Origin: a virus
Virus record (IMG/VR): IMGVR_UViG_3300009537_000076
Coordinates: 1-36,758 of that record
Length of the DNA stretch: 36,758 nucleotides
Strand: one strand, 5' to 3'
A program made the translations under genes and the position numbers. The notes under the pieces were generated by a model. It saw only the letters and a list, made by a program, of their open reading frames with translations, did not search any database and was not told the origin of the DNA. This document shows positions 23,860 through 29,417 of the stretch, piece after piece. Position 1 is the first letter of the stretch, and each line of letters starts with the position of its first letter.

Positions 23860-24224
23860 TGAACAGAACAATTTATCTAAGTGAACGAGACATTCCCTTG
23901 GTTTACTACGGAGAGCCACCACCAAAAAGTAAGTTTTATTTAACAGTGGAAAATTACCTTAAATGGTATCATATTTACCGCATTACTCCTGAGGGGAAAG
24001 TACGAATATTGCCAGAACATTTTAGCAGAAAGTTTGAAGCAGAAAATGAGGGCTGTTGTGCGTGGGGAGATCATATTCCTTTCCCTCAGTTTTGTGCTTG
24101 GCTGACTAAATTTCCAAACAATATTTGGTGTGACCAATCCTTGGAATTAATCATTGGGCGGTGGATACTCGAAGGAAGATCGCTCGCAGCTATTTCTGAA
24201 CTCGTGCCAAAGGATTCTGTGTAA
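23859..24224 (+). CDS. Hypothetical protein, 121 aa
   Basis: Not recognised. It starts with a beta-rich part (RTIYLSERDIPLVYYGEPPP), has many Trp and Cys residues (GCCAWGDHIPFPQFCAWL), and ends with a helix (LELIIGRWILEGRSLAAI). The ATG overlaps the previous stop (TAATG). A different frame stays open beyond its stop and encodes two Cys-rich pairs (LCKFVHGK, ICQTCIKN), so a frameshift product cannot be excluded, but nothing shows one. Confidence 0.6.
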   Translation: MNRTIYLSERDIPLVYYGEPPPKSKFYLTVENYLKWYHIYRITPEGKVRILPEHFSRKFEAENEGCCAWGDHIPFPQFCAWLTKFPNNIWCDQSLELIIGRWILEGRSLAAISELVPKDSV

Positions 24225-24316
24225 ATTTGTTCATGGAAAAATTCAGGAACCTATTTGCCAAACTTGCATCAAAAACCTAGAATATCCTAGACGAAACACG
24301 AACACAGGAGATACAT

Positions 24317-24796
24317 ATGTCCACCAAACGAGAACAACGATTGGAAATGATCGCTAACCAAATGATGAAGGGAATCAATGGTAAGAATATCTCGCCTGAG
24401 CAAGCCCAACGATTTAGAGAAAAATACAGTGATATAATCAATTGGGTTGAAGAAAGTATGCCCAAGGAAATCAGCACTGGAGCCTGTGGTGCAATTGGCA
24501 AAGCAGTGTTATTTTATGGTAAAGACAGAATGGAGAACTTCTGCAACGCCATCAAGAATTGTGAGTTTAACGGTGTTGATGACCCAGCACACGTTCTCTG
24601 GCTTTGGTTAACTAGAACTTCCAGAGATACAAAGGATGTTTATAAAAGGACTGCCAAAGCTATTCGGTGCTACATAAATTGTCGTAAGTTATCTAATAGG
24701 AATTTTGAGCCATGTAAGATTGACATTTTTGAATGGAATGAAGATTATACTGAAATGGTGGTGCCAAAGCAGAAAAATCAATTTACTAGGGTGTAG
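24317..24796 (+). CDS. Paralogue of the C-terminal domain of the ParB-like protein, 159 aa
   Basis: Residues 35-150 align with residues 270-392 of the 408-aa protein at 19845: KYSDIINWVEESMPKE with KHQKVVQWVTHHIRGF, GAIGKAVLFYGKDRM with AVVAKSLLWWGEEAL, FNGVDDPAHVLWLWLTR with FVGDGDPAKALYLWLQK, and IDIFEWNEDY with DDVFEWTPGW. The DGQHR domain is absent. It is thus a stand-alone copy of the helical domain, possibly a regulator or partner of the longer protein. AGGAG lies 7 bases before the ATG. It closes the operon; its 3' end overlaps the convergent gene by 11 bases. Confidence 0.65.
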   Translation: MSTKREQRLEMIANQMMKGINGKNISPEQAQRFREKYSDIINWVEESMPKEISTGACGAIGKAVLFYGKDRMENFCNAIKNCEFNGVDDPAHVLWLWLTRTSRDTKDVYKRTAKAIRCYINCRKLSNRNFEPCKIDIFEWNEDYTEMVVPKQKNQFTRV

Positions 24797-25325
24797 TACC
24801 TCTAGCGGCAGCAGCCTGCCGACCTGCTTGGCTCATACCAGCAATCATTCGTTGACTTGCAGCTTGTTGCTGCTGTTGCTGTTGCCATGCGGCTAACCGT
24901 GCCATCATATCACTTTTTTCTTCAGGTTCTTGTTGTTGTTGTTCAGGTTCTTGTTGCTGTTGTTGTTGTTGAGGTGCATATGCCGTATAGCGATCAAGTA
25001 ACTTATTCAAACTATCGATTCCTTTCCCCCATTCGTTGCTTTGTAAGCGATTTAAGACTGCTCTTCTTAAACCATCATCTTGGATGTTATTAGCACGAGT
25101 CCAGAAAGCATTTAGGTGTTTCTTGAATTTTTGAGCCTGTGCAATCGCTTCTGGAGTAATGCCCCATAACCCTCTCCAGCCACCAGCAGCAGCTTGTTGA
25201 ACGCCACCCTTAATAGCTCCGCCAAGCTGTTGCATCCACGCTGGAGTTTTGAGCAATTCATTAAAAGCAATATTAAGTTCTGAAAATTCTTCCTCTACTA
25301 ATAACCACTCTCTGAAACCCGTCAT
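24786..25325 (-). CDS. Gln-rich protein with capsid-targeting-like start, 179 aa
   Basis: It starts MTGFREWLLVEEEFSELN, which fits the T4-type capsid-targeting sequence, with a [L/I]-x-E site at LVE. A helical middle follows (ITPEAIAQAQKFKKHLNAFW). Residues 118-153 are poly-Gln runs broken by EPE, written with mixed CAA/CAG codons, and the tail is Ala/Arg/Gly-rich. After cleavage it could be an internal head protein; this is inference. CTAAATA ends exactly 5 bases before the ATG, the spacing that would give a leaderless late mRNA. Divergent from the gene at 25340 by 14 bases. Confidence 0.6.
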   Translation of the reverse strand: MTGFREWLLVEEEFSELNIAFNELLKTPAWMQQLGGAIKGGVQQAAAGGWRGLWGITPEAIAQAQKFKKHLNAFWTRANNIQDDGLRRAVLNRLQSNEWGKGIDSLNKLLDRYTAYAPQQQQQQQEPEQQQQEPEEKSDMMARLAAWQQQQQQQAASQRMIAGMSQAGRQAAAARGTTP

Positions 25326-25330
25326 AAGAG

Positions 25331-25337
25331 TATTTAG
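25331..25337 (-). promoter_or_regulatory. Late-type promoter element CTAAATA for leaderless start
   Basis: On the minus strand CTAAATA is followed by CTCTT and then the ATG at 25325. In T4 the late element spans -13 to -6, so transcription would begin at the A of the ATG. There is no ribosome binding site. Confidence 0.5.
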
Positions 25338-25339
25338 CT

Positions 25340-25810
25340 ATGTTTTATTCATTTCCAACAGGTGAATTGAAGAAGGATTATTACAATCTCAAAACTGAGA
25401 ATGTTACGCTTGAAGTAGTTGGAGGTAAAAAGCACACGGACATAGCCAATAATTTCTTAAATGGAACTTACCAAATAAAAGGCATTTTAGATAATGATTG
25501 TATAAAAGATCACTCTAAAATCCTACCTGGAAGTATTTGGAAGCTTACGGTAGGATATGAAAACAGATATAGTACTGTTGATGTTATTTTTATAGACATC
25601 CTCGATATTGTAAATAGTCCTTACCCAAGACTCAGAAGATATAGTTGGCTATTCGGTGTAATCAAGAAGCCCACCAAAGACCAAATTGGTTTTATGCCAC
25701 AAAATGATGGAGAGATTACATTGGATGAATTGTTAGAAGAAATAGGTTCAAACAGAGCAGAAATGAGTACCAGCAAAAAGAAATTTACATCTGAGGGAGG
25801 ATTTTTCTAA
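25340..25810 (+). CDS. Hypothetical protein, 156 aa
   Basis: Not recognised. The first 110 residues are beta-rich (NVTLEVVGGKKHTDIANNFL, LPGSIWKLTVGYENRYS, VDVIFIDILDIV), the rest helical with DGEITLDELLEEIG and a Lys/Gly-rich tail. The pattern of strands could suit a small baseplate or tail protein. The ATG is 14 bases from the divergent Gln-rich gene and has no visible ribosome binding site, so it may be leaderless too. Confidence 0.6.
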   Translation: MFYSFPTGELKKDYYNLKTENVTLEVVGGKKHTDIANNFLNGTYQIKGILDNDCIKDHSKILPGSIWKLTVGYENRYSTVDVIFIDILDIVNSPYPRLRRYSWLFGVIKKPTKDQIGFMPQNDGEITLDELLEEIGSNRAEMSTSKKKFTSEGGFF

Positions 25811-25818
25811 GCAAATAT

Positions 25819-25826
25819 TATAAATA
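25819..25826 (+). promoter_or_regulatory. Perfect T4-type late promoter TATAAATA
   Basis: TATAAATA is followed by AAAGC and then ATG at 25832. The 5-base spacing puts the expected transcription start on the A of the ATG, so the mRNA would be leaderless. Confidence 0.65.
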
Positions 25827-25831
25827 AAAGC

Positions 25832-26143
25832 ATGAAGACATTTGCTGAATATACAAGAGAAAGGAATGCACTTTCTGAAGCTGGTGTGGGGGCACCTGAT
25901 CCTAGATGGGACCCTATGACTTATTTTCAGAATCTACCCCCACAAGAACAAGCTACTGTACAAGCTCGTGCAAAAGAAATGGAAAAATATATTCCCAGAC
26001 CAGATGCTGCCTTAAAGGCTGCGGCATCTGAACATCGCATGAGGGTGATGCACCAACCAACAGACCCTATGGCTGGTGATCCAAGTGCTCGTGGAGGTGA
26101 ATTGGGAGCTCTCCCAAAAAGAGAAATGCGTCCTATGGGCTAA
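25832..26143 (+). CDS. Small protein with capsid-targeting-like start, 103 aa
   Basis: The start MKTFAEYTRERNALSEAG resembles MKTYQEFIAEA of the T4 internal proteins, with a possible prohead-protease site after LSE. The rest is hydrophilic, Pro/Ala-rich and partly helical (PPQEQATVQARAKEMEKYI) and ends in REMRPMG. No enzyme motif is seen. A perfect TATAAATA lies 5 bases before the ATG. It converges with the next gene, sharing 4 bases at the ends. An internal head protein is the best guess. Confidence 0.6.
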   Translation: MKTFAEYTRERNALSEAGVGAPDPRWDPMTYFQNLPPQEQATVQARAKEMEKYIPRPDAALKAAASEHRMRVMHQPTDPMAGDPSARGGELGALPKREMRPMG

Positions 26144-26418
26144 AAAGGAATACCAGCTACTGGCGGCGTTTTTCCTCTTACGTTAAGAAGATAATTCATA
26201 ACTTTATTGTAAATTTCAGGCTTAAATTTTATTTGATCCAAAACATCCTGTCGTTCTTGATCAGAAAGTTCAGCTACCTGTCTTAATGCTTGTCCAATTA
26301 TTTTAGGATTGGGATTTAACAAGCTCATTGCTAATCTTTCTGAAGATGTGGGCACATAGTCATGCATAGCAAAACCGCTGTCATCTCTAGCTTCAAGCCA
26401 TTGTGCAAAACTTTTCAT
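26140..26418 (-). CDS. Small protein with capsid-targeting-like start, 92 aa
   Basis: Read from the ATG at 26418 it starts MKSFAQWLEARDDSGFAMHD, again like a capsid-targeting sequence. Then come helices (LLNPNPKIIGQALRQVAELS, ERQDVLDQIKFKPEIYNKVM). A frame start five codons upstream (26433) exists and lies 1 base after the previous stop, but the element CTAGATA sits 5 bases before ATG 26418, the same spacing as in the sister genes, so I favour 26418. Helical bundle; role unknown, internal head protein by analogy. Confidence 0.6.
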   Translation of the reverse strand: MKSFAQWLEARDDSGFAMHDYVPTSSERLAMSLLNPNPKIIGQALRQVAELSDQERQDVLDQIKFKPEIYNKVMNYLLNVRGKTPPVAGIPF

Positions 26419-26423
26419 GAAAA

Positions 26424-26430
26424 TATCTAG
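26424..26430 (-). promoter_or_regulatory. Late-type element CTAGATA before the 26418 start
   Basis: CTAGATA differs from CTAAATA (25331-25337) at one base and is placed at the same 5-base distance from ATG. Supports the 26418 start and a leaderless mRNA. Confidence 0.35.
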
Positions 26431-26434
26431 CATA

Positions 26435-26959
26435 TCACTTGAAAAACTTATCTGGTAATTTAAATATCTGATCTAAAGCAATCAAAGACCAATCCCTATA
26501 AATAAACCTATATTTCCAATTAAAATGGGGCAAATCTTCTGTTCTGATAAAACACATCCAAGATTTATAATCTTTTTTCCATATTATCATTGGCTTTCTA
26601 CCACATCTTTTACTCTCCAAAAGCACCTGCTCTATAAACTCATCAATCTGTGCATTTCCTTCTGAAAGTGCGGAGTAAAGATCAATATCATTATAGCCCT
26701 TTTTGCTTTCAATTACAAATTTGAAACCCTCTGGAGTAACTATATCTCCAGTAAATGTATCTTGGGCGTGTTTAGGTAGATAACTTACTTGTCCGAATCG
26801 ATTTCCAGAACCAATTGTTCGAGAGAAGCCTTCGCCAAACCTTTCTACAAACAGCTTTACTAAGGCCCTCTCGGAACGCTTACCTTTTTTACTTGAATCT
26901 ACTTTCTTTTTTCTTTTAGGTTTAAGAAGTTCCTCGCCATCATTTAGAATATCTTCCAT
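26435..26959 (-). CDS. PD-(D/E)XK nuclease, resolvase-like, 174 aa
   Basis: The core has KKGKRSERALVKLFVERFGE, RTIGSGNRFGQV, then TGDIVTPEGFKFVIESKKG: D in GDIV and the ESK of VIESKKG form the PD-(D/E)XK metal site near residues 90-110, and NAQIDEFIEQVLLESKRCGR follows. This order (basic helix with Glu, D, ExK, then a long helix) is that of Holliday-junction-resolvase and restriction-type nucleases of phages. The target cannot be told. The ATG at 26959 is chosen over GTG 26968; the start overlaps the amidotransferase gene by 20 bases, so the two are co-transcribed. Confidence 0.65.
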   Translation of the reverse strand: MEDILNDGEELLKPKRKKKVDSSKKGKRSERALVKLFVERFGEGFSRTIGSGNRFGQVSYLPKHAQDTFTGDIVTPEGFKFVIESKKGYNDIDLYSALSEGNAQIDEFIEQVLLESKRCGRKPMIIWKKDYKSWMCFIRTEDLPHFNWKYRFIYRDWSLIALDQIFKLPDKFFK

Positions 26960-27881
26960 ACAACTCACTCATTAGATTATCAAATTCAACTCTAACTATA
27001 CTAGTTAGTTGGGTCTTACTTCTTCTATTAGGCTCTTTAAATATTAGTGTTTTTAATTCTTCAAAAATAATTTGTATTTCTCTACCTTGTTCTGTTGAGC
27101 GTTGGACTGGAAAGTAATCACTATTGTTCCATTCTTGTAAATCGCCATCAAATTGAACATCATAACTATTAAATCCTCCATCGGATTCAAATCGCCACAC
27201 TTCTTCGGTTGGAACTTCTATTAGCTTTTGTTTTTTAAAATTTAAGGAACAAACAGCGTGTGCCCAGATATTAGCTGTCGAACAGAAGAAGATTTGCCCT
27301 AGCTCTTCTCTTAGGTCAATTACCCAAAGCGAACGATGTCTGTTTCGAAAAAGCCATAATGTTTTCTTATCTGCTACTATTTCCCCTAAAGCAACTGCCA
27401 TATGTCCATAATTAATTAACGAAAAAACATTAGCTATTCCAACAGTTCGATCTTGTTCTGCTTCGATTATCCTTAGGATAATCTCAGAATCGCACTCCGA
27501 TAAAACTTGAAAATTCTTCCTAAGTACATTGAACTCAAATATTCGGCCATTATGAATTAAACACAGGCTTTGATTATCGTTGGTAAAGGGATGATTATTT
27601 ATGTTTATTACAGGATGACCGACGCCAAGGCTAGCTTGTCTAGCGTGCAAAAGTAAAATATCTGGATTAAAATCTCTCAAATCCCACCAAACTTTCCTAG
27701 TAGTGAGAATGGAGGATTTAATAGGTTCTTTGTGATAATGAATTTGATTAAATTCATTCGCTGCCCAAAACCCAGCAGCATCTATTCCCCGTGCCTCTAG
27801 TTCACAAAATAAATTTGTGGCTATATCAAAAGTTAAATTGGGATGTTTTGATTTACCTATAAAACCTGCAATTCCGCAAAT
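26940..27881 (-). CDS. Class II glutamine amidotransferase with an ATT start codon
   Basis: The frame continues upstream of its first TTG/ATG to give the missing N-terminus of a class II (Ntn) amidotransferase: (M)CGIAGFIGKSKHPNLTF, where Cys2 is the nucleophile, then LEARGIDAAGFWA, LLLHARQASLGVGHPV with the HxR motif, and CLIHNGRIFE with the NG of the oxyanion hole. Just before the Cys codon the only possible start is ATT at 27881, since TGA lies two codons upstream. GAGGTG lies 6 bases before ATT. The protein would have 313 residues. It would free ammonia from glutamine; no synthase domain is seen, so the acceptor is unknown. Confidence 0.7.
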   Translation of the reverse strand: MCGIAGFIGKSKHPNLTFDIATNLFCELEARGIDAAGFWAANEFNQIHYHKEPIKSSILTTRKVWWDLRDFNPDILLLHARQASLGVGHPVININNHPFTNDNQSLCLIHNGRIFEFNVLRKNFQVLSECDSEIILRIIEAEQDRTVGIANVFSLINYGHMAVALGEIVADKKTLWLFRNRHRSLWVIDLREELGQIFFCSTANIWAHAVCSLNFKKQKLIEVPTEEVWRFESDGGFNSYDVQFDGDLQEWNNSDYFPVQRSTEQGREIQIIFEELKTLIFKEPNRRSKTQLTSIVRVEFDNLMSELYGRYSK

Positions 27882-27947
27882 ATTTCACCTCTTTTGCAAA
27901 ATAGCTCTATTATATACTTTACTTAAAATTTAGCAATATATTTTCTA

Positions 27948-28448
27948 ATGGCACAAAGGAGAGATGACAGAACATTAGGCGAGAAGATTGCCGATTTGAT
28001 TACTCACATGGCTGGCTCTTGGACATTCATTATTAGTTTAGGAGTGTTTCTAGGAGTGTGGATATGTATAAATACTCTCGTTTTATTTGATATTATAGCA
28101 TTTGATAAAAAGCCTTATATTTTGCTAAATTTAATACTTAGCTTTATTGCTGCCTTTCAAGCTCCGTTCATTCTTATGTCTCAAAACAGGACAGAAAAGA
28201 AACAAGATCAAGCTTACAGGATATTGTTTCAGGAGCTTAAAGAATTGCTTGAACAAGATATTGAGCACGAGCAAGAAATTGCTAATTTGGAAAAGGAAAT
28301 AAAGAAAGATCAGGAGTTAGTAAGGTATCAATTAAATAAACTCTTAATTTCTCTGCAACAAGCAATTTCACTTGAGCAACTTACTAGAAAGGATATTGCT
28401 GAAATTCTTGAATTCTATGAAGAACAGGAAAATCAAGAAGAAAGTTGA
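27948..28448 (+). CDS. DUF1003-like membrane protein, 166 aa
   Basis: The N-terminal 90 residues fit DUF1003: HMAGSWTFIISLGVFLGVWI as the first membrane segment, an FDKKPYILLNLILSFIAAFQ second segment, and APFILMSQNRTEKKQDQAYR after it. The last 75 residues are a coiled coil (EHEQEIANLEKEIKKDQELV). The family is bacterial and of unknown function; phage copies are few in my knowledge. It sits alone on the plus strand between minus-strand genes and ends 16 bases inside the convergent gene. Confidence 0.75.
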   Translation: MAQRRDDRTLGEKIADLITHMAGSWTFIISLGVFLGVWICINTLVLFDIIAFDKKPYILLNLILSFIAAFQAPFILMSQNRTEKKQDQAYRILFQELKELLEQDIEHEQEIANLEKEIKKDQELVRYQLNKLLISLQQAISLEQLTRKDIAEILEFYEEQENQEES

Positions 28449-28858
28449 TTTTTATACCATTCCTCTAATCTATCTAGAGCACTTGGAAATGTATCGTTAA
28501 AAACTTCGGTAATATCTCTTTTCATTTCGTTATAATCCATTTTAATTTCTTCTGGGGATGATTTTGGAATAGGACCAAATACTTTTTCTAATAATTGCTC
28601 TTCCTTTGTTGGTGATTGTTCCTTTGGCGGCGGCATTTCTTGCATTTCTTGCAAATGGAACTCATCCCAATACTTGGGATAAATGATTTTGACATAAGGC
28701 ATAGGCAATAGAGCTTCTAAGTCATGCAATAATCCACAACTACAAAATTTATAGGGAAGCCCTCGAAATATGCGACAATCACCAAAATGATGAATTTTAT
28801 TTCCCCAAAAGTACCTATATCGGATGGCATTTAGATGTGTCTGTTGTGCATGGCTCAT
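28433..28858 (-). CDS. Hypothetical protein with Cys/His motif, 141 aa
   Basis: The segment HHFGDCRIFRGLPYKFCSCG followed by LLHDLEALL (residues 23-50) is a pattern I know from phage hypothetical proteins; the Cys and His residues could bind a metal. The remainder is a Pro/Glu-rich linker (EMPPPKEQSPTKEEQ) and a helical end. The ATG overlaps the stop of the capsid-targeted gene upstream (ATGA), so they are coupled. Role unknown. Confidence 0.6.
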   Translation of the reverse strand: MSHAQQTHLNAIRYRYFWGNKIHHFGDCRIFRGLPYKFCSCGLLHDLEALLPMPYVKIIYPKYWDEFHLQEMQEMPPPKEQSPTKEEQLLEKVFGPIPKSSPEEIKMDYNEMKRDITEVFNDTFPSALDRLEEWYKNQLSS

Positions 28859-29223
28859 TCAGCTTCTCCTTGAGCGGGTGCAGCAAGTTTGTGAATTGGG
28901 GTTCCCAACTTCTTACCCAAACGCTCAAGTTCTACTCTAGCACTATTGAGGATTTCTTTCAAGTCGCCTTTTTCGTCAATAGCTTTCGCCAAAGCGACAC
29001 CTACTTTTTGCAGCACTTTCAAAAACTTATATTCTGACCGAGGCCATGTGCTATGAAGAATTTTACGGATTTGATTGACCATATAGTCACAATTCTTAAC
29101 TAACTGCCTAGCTCCAATTTGTTTACCACCCACCAATAGTTCGTGAATACCAGTAAGAACATCACCTACTCTTTGTCCTAAATATTCACGTTGCTCTAAT
29201 AATAAATATTCCTTAAATTTCAT
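28855..29223 (-). CDS. Helical protein with capsid-targeting-like start, 122 aa
   Basis: The start MKFKEYLLLEQREYLGQRVG fits the same targeting pattern, with a possible cut after LLE. The rest is a long helical bundle (VLTGIHELLVGGKQIGARQL, EYKFLKVLQKVGVALAKAI) ending in the Ala/Glu-rich PAQGEAE. It resembles an internal head protein in size and layout only. CTACATA lies 6 bases before the ATG. The next gene starts on its stop codon. Confidence 0.6.
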   Translation of the reverse strand: MKFKEYLLLEQREYLGQRVGDVLTGIHELLVGGKQIGARQLVKNCDYMVNQIRKILHSTWPRSEYKFLKVLQKVGVALAKAIDEKGDLKEILNSARVELERLGKKLGTPIHKLAAPAQGEAE

Positions 29224-29246
29224 ATAAATTATGTAGTAATATCAAA

Positions 29247-29417
29247 TTAATAATCAATCCAACTATCCGTAATTCGCCAGTAAACCTCTAGTTCAGCTTC
29301 GTTAGCATTCTCTATTTTTTCTATCATATCATCATAATATTCTGGATTATGTCCAATATGATACTCATCCCTATACCATTTAACGAGCTCGATAAGGCAT
29401 TCTTTACTTTCAGGCAT
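29247..29417 (-). CDS. Small acidic protein, 56 aa
   Basis: The protein starts MPESKECLIELVKWYRDEYH and ends VYWRITDSWIDY. It is acidic and helical, without known motif. The ATG at 29417 overlaps the last 8 bases of the CTP synthase gene and has AAAGGAAA 5 bases upstream, inside that gene, so it is coupled to it and ends the long minus-strand operon. Confidence 0.6.
   Translation of the reverse strand: MPESKECLIELVKWYRDEYHIGHNPEYYDDMIEKIENANEAELEVYWRITDSWIDY

Noticed and set aside
24190-24357. Frameshifted Cys-rich extension of the 121-aa protein (LCKFVHGK, ICQTCIKN)
   Set aside because: No slippery heptamer is seen and the stretch runs into the next gene's ribosome binding site; the two Cys pairs may be chance.
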